A stretch of 64,000 bases of DNA from Pantoea vagans (lineage in GTDB: Bacteria > Pseudomonadota > Gammaproteobacteria > Enterobacterales > Enterobacteriaceae): NCBI RefSeq assembly GCF_001506165.1, contig NZ_CP011427.1:3534001-3598000 (forward strand), written 5' to 3'. Below the pieces are notes generated by a model. That model saw only the letters and a list, made by a program, of their open reading frames with translations. It was not told where the DNA came from and did not search any database. A program made the position numbers and the translations under genes. This document shows, one piece after another, positions 42,244-51,064 of the stretch (positions are counted from its first letter, which is position 1; each line of letters opens with the position of its first letter).

Positions 42244-44580
42244 CTACGATTTTTCCCGCTCTGCTACCCATTCGCGTAACACGTTAACTTCATGTTGCCA
42301 CTCATGTTTTAATTCGTCGATCCACTCCTGCACGTTATCCCACCAGGCTGGCAATTCCGGGGACTGAATCTGCTTCGCGAGCTTTTGCAAGTGCAACAGA
42401 CCCACCGAACCTGCCGCACCTTTGATCTTATGCCCCTCTTCCGCAATCCCTTTCTGGTCACGCGCCATCATGTTGGAATCCAGCACTTCAAGATAACCCG
42501 GCATCATTTGCTCAAACATCGTCAGGCTTTGCTTAATCAAACCCGGGCCGACCAGTTCAATGTATTGCTCCAGCATCTCGACATCGAGTAGCGTGCGGGA
42601 ATGCTCGTCTGATGAGCTCATAACAGCCTCTGACGCGTCTCCCTGGTAATCCCAGAACTTTTTGATTATCGCGGTCAGAGCTGGCACGGCCAGCGGCTTA
42701 CTCAACACATCATCCATACCCGCATCGAGGTACTCTTTTTTATCTTTGAGGACATTGGCAGTGAGCGCCACTAACGGCGGTAACGAGATGCCGGCGTGCT
42801 GCTGATGTATGGCACGCGAGACATCCAGCCCGGTCATATCGGGCAGCTGGATATCGAGCAACACCAGATCAAACTCCTGCGGATCGAACATCGCCAGCGC
42901 GTCACTGCCGGTCATCGCCACTTCCACGCTGCATCCCAGTTTTTCCAATACCGAACGGGCGACAATCACGTTCAATTCGATATCTTCCACCAGCAGCACG
43001 TGCAGCGCCGGCAACGGCATGCTGTCGTCTACGTTCTCATCTTCTACTTCATCCGCCACGCGCGGTGCTTTGATATCGACCCTGAAGCATGAACCCTGAC
43101 CCGGCGCGCTGCGGACGCTAATATCGCCGCCCATGGCCTGTGCCAGGCGGCGTGAAACGGCCAGGCCAATCCCGGTTCCCGTTGCGGGCTTACCGCCCTG
43201 CTGATCTTTCACCTGGTAATACATGGCGAAGATTTTATCCTGCTCGTCCTGCGGAATCCCCATGCCGGAATCCTGTACTTCGAAGTGCAGCGTTTCGTCC
43301 GGGTGATAAGCCACACGCACCACGATTTCACCCTGCTGGGTGAATTTCACCGCATTGCCAATCAGGTTCCACAAAATCTGACGCAGGCGCGTCCCATCCG
43401 CCGAAATTTTATGCGGCAGCGGGAGTTCCGGGGCCATGACAAACTTCAGCCCTTTCGGCTGCGCCAGCAAGCCAGAGAGGTTTTCAAGATCCGCCAGGAA
43501 GCCAGTGAAATCGAGCGGCTGATTATCCAGTTGCACTTTGCGGCGCTCAATTTTGTCCACTTCAATCACATCATTGAAGATGTTGCCGAGGGTGATGGCG
43601 GAGACATGGATGGTTTTCAGGTACTTAAGCTGTTCCTGATTGAGATCGGTATCCAACAGAATGCGGCTCAGCCCCACAATGCCATTCAACGGCGTACGCA
43701 GCTCGTGGCTGATGGTGGATATAAAGGTGGTTTTCTCACGGCTGGCGTTCTCCAGCGCGTCCTGATAGCGCTTGCGCTCAGTAATATCGCGTCCGAAGCC
43801 CATCAAGCCACTGCGTTTCCCCACGCGGTCATAGTAAGGCACTTTACGAATTTCAAAGCAGGCTTTGCGCCCGTCAGGATATTGCAGCCACTGTTCGTAA
43901 GTCAGAGAGACATTATGACGGAACACTTTCTCATCAGTTTCCAGTACCTTGGAGGCGGCATCTTCGTCGTAGATATCGCGCGGTGTCAGCCCAATTAACT
44001 GTTTCTCGCTCATGCCCGTCAGCAGCTCCATCGCGCGGTTACAGCCAGAGAACTGTTTGTCGATGTTGCGATAGAACACCAAATCCGGTGAGGCATCGAG
44101 GAAAGAGCGTAAGAAGGAAGATTGCTGCTCCAGCTCAATCTGCGCCTGTTCGCGACGTGCCATCTCTTCGCGCAACTTATCCATCACCTGTTCGCGCGCT
44201 TGCTCAGCTTTGATACGGTCATTAATTTCCTGATTAAGCTGAGCAATGGTTTCTTTCATCTGCTGATTGAGTTCGAGGTCGCGCGTGCGCATCTCCTCCA
44301 GCTTGTCCACCAGCTTGGTGAGCCGCTGGCGTGACTCTTCCAGTTGATCGACTACCACCGACAGGAAATAAACCGCCCAGGGGGTAATTAACAGACCGAA
44401 GAATATCGAACGTACCACGTCAATGCTTTCTACATGGCCACGCAGCACCATGGTGACCGCCATCTGCACCACCATGGCCAGCACCACCAGCGCCGAAGCC
44501 AGCAGCAGTGAGAAGCGCACTAGCCCCAGCTTGACCATCAAATCAACGTAGTACTGCGCTAAAAGACGAATCTGTTTCAT
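42244..44580 (-). CDS. arcB: ArcB, tripartite anoxic redox sensor kinase
   Basis: ArcB senses the quinone pool and phosphorylates ArcA. The start at 44580 (MKQIRLLAQYYVDLMVKLG) gives 778 residues, the E. coli length; ten further upstream codons are open. In order: two membrane helices, a coiled-coil linker, a PAS domain with both redox cysteines in FSGCNRAMEL and GRKACFEIRK, the kinase His in ISHELRTPLNG, ATPase motifs, the receiver Asp in LVLLDIQLPDMTG and the Hpt His in EEGHKIKGAAGSVG. Its 3' end lies seven bases from ArcZ, transcribed oppositely. Confidence 0.97.
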   Translation of the reverse strand: MKQIRLLAQYYVDLMVKLGLVRFSLLLASALVVLAMVVQMAVTMVLRGHVESIDVVRSIFFGLLITPWAVYFLSVVVDQLEESRQRLTKLVDKLEEMRTRDLELNQQMKETIAQLNQEINDRIKAEQAREQVMDKLREEMARREQAQIELEQQSSFLRSFLDASPDLVFYRNIDKQFSGCNRAMELLTGMSEKQLIGLTPRDIYDEDAASKVLETDEKVFRHNVSLTYEQWLQYPDGRKACFEIRKVPYYDRVGKRSGLMGFGRDITERKRYQDALENASREKTTFISTISHELRTPLNGIVGLSRILLDTDLNQEQLKYLKTIHVSAITLGNIFNDVIEVDKIERRKVQLDNQPLDFTGFLADLENLSGLLAQPKGLKFVMAPELPLPHKISADGTRLRQILWNLIGNAVKFTQQGEIVVRVAYHPDETLHFEVQDSGMGIPQDEQDKIFAMYYQVKDQQGGKPATGTGIGLAVSRRLAQAMGGDISVRSAPGQGSCFRVDIKAPRVADEVEDENVDDSMPLPALHVLLVEDIELNVIVARSVLEKLGCSVEVAMTGSDALAMFDPQEFDLVLLDIQLPDMTGLDVSRAIHQQHAGISLPPLVALTANVLKDKKEYLDAGMDDVLSKPLAVPALTAIIKKFWDYQGDASEAVMSSSDEHSRTLLDVEMLEQYIELVGPGLIKQSLTMFEQMMPGYLEVLDSNMMARDQKGIAEEGHKIKGAAGSVGLLHLQKLAKQIQSPELPAWWDNVQEWIDELKHEWQHEVNVLREWVAEREKS

Positions 44581-45466
44581 GTCGAACTCCCTGAACGAAA
44601 TCTGGCCCATAATAGCGTAATTATCGCCGCACTGCGCCGCTTCCCCTTACCTGACGACACAGACTTCGCCCCATTCTGGTGCATCGCAATGCCATTTCGC
44701 CGACGTTCGGCTCTTTATGCGCAAATCGCTTGACTAATTCTGCCAACTGAATAATCTGGAGGGCCGCACTTTTGCGGCCCTTTCATTACATCCCGTGCTA
44801 TTCAGCATGTCAGCAGCCATTGCGCCTGGTGGTTGCGTTTCTTTATTGCATATCCATTCAACTTAAGTGCTGTTTTAATCACGTCACGCATGATTAATTT
44901 TACTAATGGCAGCCCGATTTTGATTCAAATATGACGCCATAAGAAAAACAGATACATGAAGTGTCCGAAACCGCACCAACAGAATTTTATGCTGACAGGT
45001 GCGGGTTATTCAGCATTGTTTGGATATCTGAGGCGTTCATCACAGTGAGACGGCTCACACTTCATAGGGGAATCAGAATCCTCAGATTGACATATATTTA
45101 CGTAATAAATCCTTCATAATCATTAAGTTAAATCACAAAAAAGCCAATTAACCGCAATAAAGCTGGCTATTTGACCTGAGTTCGCTTTCCCGATAAGTTG
45201 GAATTCCGCTGGATGCTTTCCAGTCGGGACTGTGTCTCGGCATATCTATGCAGCAAGAAACTCCCTCTGGATGCAAGTTATCTCCTGTAAGAGACCGGAA
45301 GTAAGAGCAGCTCATCAAGGACGTGAAACTCTTCTCTTGAGAGCCTTTGCTCAGTATTGCGACGTCCGCGTTTAAGCGCGGCGAAAACGAATTGATACAG
45401 CACGCAGCGGTGCTCTGTGCTCGAAATAATGCAGGTAATGTCAAAAGCAGTTTAAGGAGACCCTCA
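44581..45466. other. Long region between arcB and the glutamate-synthase-like gene; no gene seen
   Basis: This interval of 886 bases carries the arcB promoter, an isolated plus-strand terminator (44761-44787), and the leader of the downstream gene. E. coli has yhcC here; I find no trace of it. A perfect TTGACA lies at 45087-45092 but without a well-spaced -10 box (CATAAT is 22 bases on). Small hairpins such as CTGGA-TGCTT-TCCAG (45209-45223) occur in the possible leader. No riboswitch class was recognised. The frame on the minus strand at 45148-45474 is judged spurious. Confidence 0.55.
44761..44787 (+). terminator. Isolated plus-strand intrinsic terminator upstream of the gltB-like gene
   Basis: GGGCCGCA, loop CTTT, TGCGGCCC, then TTTCATT. 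No recognised gene reads into it from the left: arcB points away. A TTGACT lies 26 bases before it. It may end a short unannotated transcript. Confidence 0.6.
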
Positions 45467-48400
45467 ATGTCCACTCAAAAACCTCATCCATATGGTTTGT
45501 ATGATCCCTCAGCAGGCAGTGATAGCTGTGGTGTCGGGTTTATTACCCGTAAGGACGGCGAGCAGACCCATGAGATCCTGCAGATGGCGCATAGCGCACT
45601 GTGCACGGTGCCACACCGTGGCGGTATGTCTGCTGAAGGCGTGGGCGATGGCGCGGGTGTCAACGTCGATCTTTCTCTGAATTTCTTCCGTAAAGTGACG
45701 GGCCAGCCGCTGGAAGCCGGTCGCTTTGGTGTGGGTAACTTCTTCGTCCCTAAAGATGCCGAACTGCGTGCAAACGCCGAGCGTCTGGTTGAAGAAACTC
45801 TGGCCGCACATAACTTTGCCGTGCTGGTGAAACGCGATATGCCGCTGGACGGCAGCGTGACGCGCCCTGCTGCGCTGCAATTCCAGTTACCGATTGTGCA
45901 GTGGGTCTTCGCCGCGCCACAAGAAGTGACTGAACAGATTGAATTTGAGCGCCATATCTATCGCGCGCTGCTGGATATTGAAGCGCGTGCCTTTACGGAA
46001 AGCGAATTCGGCGGACTCTATCCGCTGTCGCTCTCTTCGCGCACCCAGGTGTTTAAAGCACGCCTGAACTCCAACGAAGTGATTCCTTACTTCAAAGATT
46101 TGACCGATGCGGATCACCAGGTGCGCGGGCTGTTCTTCCATACCCGCTTCTCAACCAACACCGATCCGCACACCACTATGGCTCAGCCATTCCGTTTGAT
46201 GGCGCACAACGGTGAGCTGAACACCGACCGTAAAAATCGCATCGCAGAAGCGGCGCTGATGTTAGCGCGCGGCAAAAAAATCGTGCGTCCGAAAGGCCAG
46301 TCTGACAGCTCACGCCTCGATCAGAGCATCCACAGCCGTTTGATGGAAGATAACCTCGACCTGATCAACGCCGTGGTCTCCATGATGCCGCCTGCGTGGG
46401 AAAACGACACCTCACTGTCAAATGAAGTACGCGCCATGCTTGAATACTTCTCTCTTTATGAAGAGAAGAACGATGGTCCGGCAGCCCTGATCTTCGGCAA
46501 CGGTGAAGTGATCGGTGCGCGTCTTGACCGCCTGGGTCTGCGTCCGCTGCGTTCGGTAGAAACGGCAGAATATATCGGTGCGATGTCCGAAGCAGGCCAG
46601 ATTGCCTTCCCACCGGAAAGCGTCCTGCGTCGTGGCCGTATCGAAGCGGGCGGCATGCTCTATTACGATCACAAAGAAAAACGCTCTTACACCACCGTGG
46701 AAGCGCTGGAAAAACTGGCAGCAGAGAAAGATTACCTTTCACTGCTGAGCGCCGCGCGTGTTGACCTGCACGACCTGCCAGAAATTCAGGCGGAGAAGCT
46801 CGGTTCGCCGCTGCGTTATCGTGGTGACCTCAAAACCTATCAGCGTTTTGTGGCCTACTACTACAACCAGGAAAGCTTCAAATTCATGATGGACCCGATG
46901 CTGCAAACCGGCGCTGAGAAGATCTCAGCAATGGGTTACGGCAACGCCATCAATGGCCTGTCCGACCATGAAGGCGGCATGGCGCACTACTTCTCGCAAC
47001 GTTTTGCTCAGGTCACCAACCCGCCACTGGATTCCATCCGTGAAGCGGACGGCATGACGCTGCGCGTCGCGCTGGGCGCAAAACCGCATCTGGGCCGCAG
47101 CAAAGGCCAGCAGGTTATCGTGCCGACGCCGATCCTGACTCACCTCGACATGCTGCGCCTGCGTGAGCAAGACGTCGCGCCTTACGCGCGCTTTGAGATG
47201 CTCTACGAGCCGGTGATCGGCAAAGATATCGTTAGCCGTGCAGCCAACGCCAAAGCGCTGGAAAACGCTATTGATAACCTGGCACAGCAGGTAGTGGATT
47301 TCGCACGCCAGCAAGGCGGCATCGCGGTCATCACTGACCGCCATATCTCTTCGACTCATGCGGCGATTCCGATGCTGCTGATGGTTTCTGCCATCAACCA
47401 GCGCCTGGTGCAGGAAGGTTTGCGCCTGGACGTTTCTCTGGTGGTCGAGAGTGGCCAGAGCATCTCTTCACACCATATTGCTGCCACCCTGGGCTTCGGT
47501 GCGTCAGCGGTCTATCCGCTGGGCGTGCAGATGCGTGCAGAAGAGAAGTTTGGTGAGGGCGAAGAAGGCAATAAAGCCTTTAAGCGCTATGCCAAAGCGG
47601 CTGAAAAAGCCTTGATGAAAACCATGGGTAAAGTGGGTCTCTGTACCGTGGAGAGCTATAGCTGTGGTGAGTTCTTTGAGCCAAACTTCCTCGATACCGA
47701 AGATCCGGTACTGAAGAAGTACTTCCCGAATATCAAAACGCCGGTGGGTGGCGCGGGCTTCCCGGCTATCGCCCAGATGGCGGTTGACTGGCATCAAAGC
47801 GCGCTGAAAATTCAGGGCGAGGCAGAAGTGCCGTTGCTGGGTCTGTTTAAAGAGCGCGCAGAGGGTGCGGGTCACTCCTACGGCACCATTGCCGTGCGTA
47901 CCTTTATCGATATGACTGAGCAGCCGATTCGCTTCGCGGACAAAGCGCGCGAGGAAGACAACTTTATCCGTCTGATGACGCTGGCCAAGCTGGACAACGC
48001 CTTCAACATCAAAGCGGACGCCTTTAAAGACAGCAGCTTCGAACGCATCCCGAACGAGGTGATTGATTCACTGGCGATCACGCCGGATTACCGTCAGTTC
48101 TCCAGCCTGATGCACGCAGAACGTAAGCGTCGTCCTGCGGCCCTGCGTGACATTCTCGCGCTGCCATGTGATTTGACTCACGTTGACAGTGAAGCCGAAT
48201 TTGGTCGCAAGCTGGGGCGCTACTCGCTGGTCAACAACGGTTTTGCGACCCGCGGGCTGAAGTGCGAAGCCGTCAGCGGCAGCCTGAACCAGTTCGAACT
48301 GCGTTTGATTGATTCTATCGCTGGCCTGAAGCCAGAAAACGAGCGTCTGGAAGCACTGTCGCGCGCGCTGAAAACCCGTTTCAGCGACGATATCGAAAGC

Positions 48401-50998
48401 AGCAACGTGGCAAACGGTGTACTGACAATTACCGCTTACGGTAAAGCGGCAGAGTATCTGTCCCTGATCTTTACCGCTCTGCCTTCGCTGCCGCTGGATG
48501 AGATTCAGCCGGCACACGAAATTACCCGCACTTTCGCCTCTGGCGCGATGAGCCACGGTGCGCTGGTCGCCCCTGCGCATGAAGCCGTAGCACACGGCAC
48601 CAACATGGTGGGCGGTATGAGTAACTGTGGTGAAGGTGGCGAGCACTATTCACGTCACGGCACCATCCGCGCCTCACGTATTAAACAGCTGGCTTCAGGT
48701 CGTTTTGGCGTCTGGGCTGCCTATCTGGCCGATCCGATGCTGGAAGAGCTGGAGATCAAAATTGGTCAGGGTGCGAAACCGGGTGAAGGCGGTCAGTTGC
48801 CGGCACCGAAAGTGACGGTAGAAATCGCTGCAGCACGTGGCGGTACGCCGGGTGTTGAGCTGGTTTCACCGCCACCGCATCACGACACCTACTCGATCGA
48901 AGATTTGGCTCAGCTGATCCACGACTGTAAAGCGGCACGTGTGCGCGTTATCGTCAAACTGGTGTCTTCTGAGGGCATCGGCACCATCGCTGTCGGCGTG
49001 GCCAAAGCCGGCGCTGACGTGATTAACGTGGCAGGTAACACCGGCGGTACCGGTGCGGCTTCGGTCACCAGCCTGAAGTACACCGGACGCGTTGCCGAAA
49101 TCGGTATCGCTGAAGTGCACCAGGCGCTGTGTGCTAACGGCCTGCGTGACAAAGTGCAGCTGCGCTGCTCCGGTGCACAACAAACCGGTAGCGATGTGAT
49201 CAAATCCGCCCTGCTCGGCGGCGACAGCTTCGAGTTTGGTACCACCGCGCTGATGATGCTGAAATGCGTGATGGCGAAAAACTGTAACGTTAAATGCCCG
49301 GCCGGTTTGACCACCAACGCCGAAGCTTTTGATGGTGATCCGCGTCAGCTGGCGCAGTACTTCGTCAACGTCGCACAAGAAGTCCGTGAGTTCCTGGCAC
49401 GCCTCGGCTTGCGTTCACTGCGTGAAGCGCGTGGACGTTCTGATCTGCTGCACCTGATGGATCACCCGCTGGAAGTGGGCAAACTGGACCTGCGTGCCAT
49501 GTTGACCGTGGTGCCAGAGCAGAAAATCGCTAAGCCGGTTTATCTGGAAAAAGATTTTGAACTGGACAACGGCTGGGTCGAAGAGCTGAAAACGCAGCTT
49601 ATCGGCCAGGCGAGCCGCGATATCTCGCTCGGTGCCGGCATCACCCTGAACAACCGTAATAAGAGCGTGGGCGGCCAGCTGGCCATCGACATCGAGCGTA
49701 TGCTCAACCACGAATTATCAGCTGAACAACGTGCTGCTCTGCCAGCGGTGTTCAAAGACGATCGTGGCCGCCATTATCTGGCACCGCGCACCGTGAACAT
49801 CCACACCAGTGGCTCTGCGGGCCAGTCATTCGGTGCCTTCTGCAACGATGGTATGCAGATGAAGCATTACGGCACCTGTAACGATGGCGTAGGCAAAGGC
49901 CAGTGTGGTGGCGAGTTGGTGGTGATGTCACCAGGCGGCGGCGCACAAGACAGCGATGGCAACGTGCTGATCGGTAACTTCGCGCTGTTCGGCGCAACCG
50001 GTGGTCGTCTATACGTACAAGGCCAGGCGGGCGACCGTTTCGCCGTGCGTAACTCTGGCGCAACGGCGGTTGTTGAAGGCGTGGGTGATTTCTGCTGCGA
50101 ATACATGACCAACGGCGCGATTCTGAACCTGGGCACCTTCGGTAAAGGTTTCGGTAACGGCATGAGCGGCGGTTTCGCTTACCAGTATGACCCGTATGGT
50201 GCACTGGCAGGCCACGCAGCGGGAGATTCCGTGCTGTTCGGTTCTATCGCCGACGAAGATGAAATGGCGCAGGTGCACAAGCAAGCGGTGCTGACCATGC
50301 TGAACTGGCATCTGGAAGCCACTCAGTCTCCTCGTGCAGCCTGGCTGTTGGATAACTGGGAAACCGAGTGCCATCACTTTGTCTACGTGATGCCACGTTC
50401 GCTGCTGCTGTATCAAGACGGTGGCGAGATCCTGAAGGCGAAGTCACGTAAGGATCTGCTCGAAGAGCTGTCAACGTCACTGGCTGCGCATCAGGTTGCG
50501 AAATTCAAAGCGGCCTGGCGTACCGGCAAAACCATCGCTGATGGTGCAGTACCGGCTTACGGTGCCACAGATACGCTGGAGATGTTTGTCCTGCTGAACA
50601 ACTACACCGTGCTGAGCTTCGCGCAGCAACTGGCGCTGGGCAAGCTGCCGAAAGGCACTTCAGTGGAAGATCCTGCGGTGGAAAAAGCCGTGCGTAATCT
50701 GCTGATGACCGAAGACTTTGCCCTGATCAGTAAGCTGCAACGCCATGCGCGTTCAGCGATTGAGAGCTACAGCGATGATGAACTGGCTAGCCTGATCGCG
50801 GCAAAACGTATGTCGGATTATAAAGCGGCACTGACGCAACGTAACATTCGCTCGATGGACAGCCTGGCAACCTATGGCTGGATCATTTATCAGGATGCCC
50901 GTAACCGCGAGGTGCTTGGCCATCTGCCTGATTTCGAAGAGCTGTTTGCGCGTGCTGCACTGCCAGAAATCGCCGCTGCCGTCGGGAAACTTTCCTGA
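45467..50998 (+). CDS. GltB-like glutamate synthase large subunit, long form
   Basis: The start at 45467 has AAGGAGA six bases upstream and gives 1843 residues, against about 1,500 for E. coli GltB. A 20-residue propeptide precedes the nucleophile Cys21 in SDSCGVGFITRKDG. The class II amidotransferase domain is intact (VPHRGGMSAEGVGDGAG, HTRFSTNTDPHTTMAQPFR, AHNGELNTDRKNR, LDRLGLRPLR). A central domain follows (FAQVTNPPLDSIREADG), then the FMN/synthase domain from about residue 1000 (GAMSHGALVAPAHEA, KPGEGGQLPAPKV, SPPPHHDTYSIEDLAQLI, NTGGTGAAS) and a GXGXG beta-helix (about 1445-1600). The C-terminal 240 residues are longer than in GltB. The Fe-S cysteines are C1267, C1273 and C1277, CX5CX3C rather than CX5CX4C. 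No gltD follows; a diflavin reductase does. Glutamate synthesis is inferred. Confidence 0.85.
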   Translation: MSTQKPHPYGLYDPSAGSDSCGVGFITRKDGEQTHEILQMAHSALCTVPHRGGMSAEGVGDGAGVNVDLSLNFFRKVTGQPLEAGRFGVGNFFVPKDAELRANAERLVEETLAAHNFAVLVKRDMPLDGSVTRPAALQFQLPIVQWVFAAPQEVTEQIEFERHIYRALLDIEARAFTESEFGGLYPLSLSSRTQVFKARLNSNEVIPYFKDLTDADHQVRGLFFHTRFSTNTDPHTTMAQPFRLMAHNGELNTDRKNRIAEAALMLARGKKIVRPKGQSDSSRLDQSIHSRLMEDNLDLINAVVSMMPPAWENDTSLSNEVRAMLEYFSLYEEKNDGPAALIFGNGEVIGARLDRLGLRPLRSVETAEYIGAMSEAGQIAFPPESVLRRGRIEAGGMLYYDHKEKRSYTTVEALEKLAAEKDYLSLLSAARVDLHDLPEIQAEKLGSPLRYRGDLKTYQRFVAYYYNQESFKFMMDPMLQTGAEKISAMGYGNAINGLSDHEGGMAHYFSQRFAQVTNPPLDSIREADGMTLRVALGAKPHLGRSKGQQVIVPTPILTHLDMLRLREQDVAPYARFEMLYEPVIGKDIVSRAANAKALENAIDNLAQQVVDFARQQGGIAVITDRHISSTHAAIPMLLMVSAINQRLVQEGLRLDVSLVVESGQSISSHHIAATLGFGASAVYPLGVQMRAEEKFGEGEEGNKAFKRYAKAAEKALMKTMGKVGLCTVESYSCGEFFEPNFLDTEDPVLKKYFPNIKTPVGGAGFPAIAQMAVDWHQSALKIQGEAEVPLLGLFKERAEGAGHSYGTIAVRTFIDMTEQPIRFADKAREEDNFIRLMTLAKLDNAFNIKADAFKDSSFERIPNEVIDSLAITPDYRQFSSLMHAERKRRPAALRDILALPCDLTHVDSEAEFGRKLGRYSLVNNGFATRGLKCEAVSGSLNQFELRLIDSIAGLKPENERLEALSRALKTRFSDDIESSNVANGVLTITAYGKAAEYLSLIFTALPSLPLDEIQPAHEITRTFASGAMSHGALVAPAHEAVAHGTNMVGGMSNCGEGGEHYSRHGTIRASRIKQLASGRFGVWAAYLADPMLEELEIKIGQGAKPGEGGQLPAPKVTVEIAAARGGTPGVELVSPPPHHDTYSIEDLAQLIHDCKAARVRVIVKLVSSEGIGTIAVGVAKAGADVINVAGNTGGTGAASVTSLKYTGRVAEIGIAEVHQALCANGLRDKVQLRCSGAQQTGSDVIKSALLGGDSFEFGTTALMMLKCVMAKNCNVKCPAGLTTNAEAFDGDPRQLAQYFVNVAQEVREFLARLGLRSLREARGRSDLLHLMDHPLEVGKLDLRAMLTVVPEQKIAKPVYLEKDFELDNGWVEELKTQLIGQASRDISLGAGITLNNRNKSVGGQLAIDIERMLNHELSAEQRAALPAVFKDDRGRHYLAPRTVNIHTSGSAGQSFGAFCNDGMQMKHYGTCNDGVGKGQCGGELVVMSPGGGAQDSDGNVLIGNFALFGATGGRLYVQGQAGDRFAVRNSGATAVVEGVGDFCCEYMTNGAILNLGTFGKGFGNGMSGGFAYQYDPYGALAGHAAGDSVLFGSIADEDEMAQVHKQAVLTMLNWHLEATQSPRAAWLLDNWETECHHFVYVMPRSLLLYQDGGEILKAKSRKDLLEELSTSLAAHQVAKFKAAWRTGKTIADGAVPAYGATDTLEMFVLLNNYTVLSFAQQLALGKLPKGTSVEDPAVEKAVRNLLMTEDFALISKLQRHARSAIESYSDDELASLIAAKRMSDYKAALTQRNIRSMDSLATYGWIIYQDARNREVLGHLPDFEELFARAALPEIAAAVGKLS

Positions 50999-51064
50999 TA
51001 GCAGCACCAATGAATGTGTGTATATTGACTGAACATCACGAGACGGGTTTGAGTACAGATATCC

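Noticed and set aside
43285..43998. 237-codon frame antisense to arcB
   Set aside because: Shadow of a highly conserved gene; no independent support.
45148..45474. 108-codon minus-strand frame upstream of the GltB-like gene
   Set aside because: It overlaps the ribosome-binding site and start of that gene, has an unusual cysteine/serine-rich product without homology, and no promoter or ribosome-binding site.
45467..50998. A fusion of gltB with gltD to explain the extra length
   Set aside because: No GltD-type FAD or NADPH Rossmann motifs (GxGxxG dinucleotide folds) occur in the extra sequence; the added parts lie around the FMN domain and at the C-terminus.
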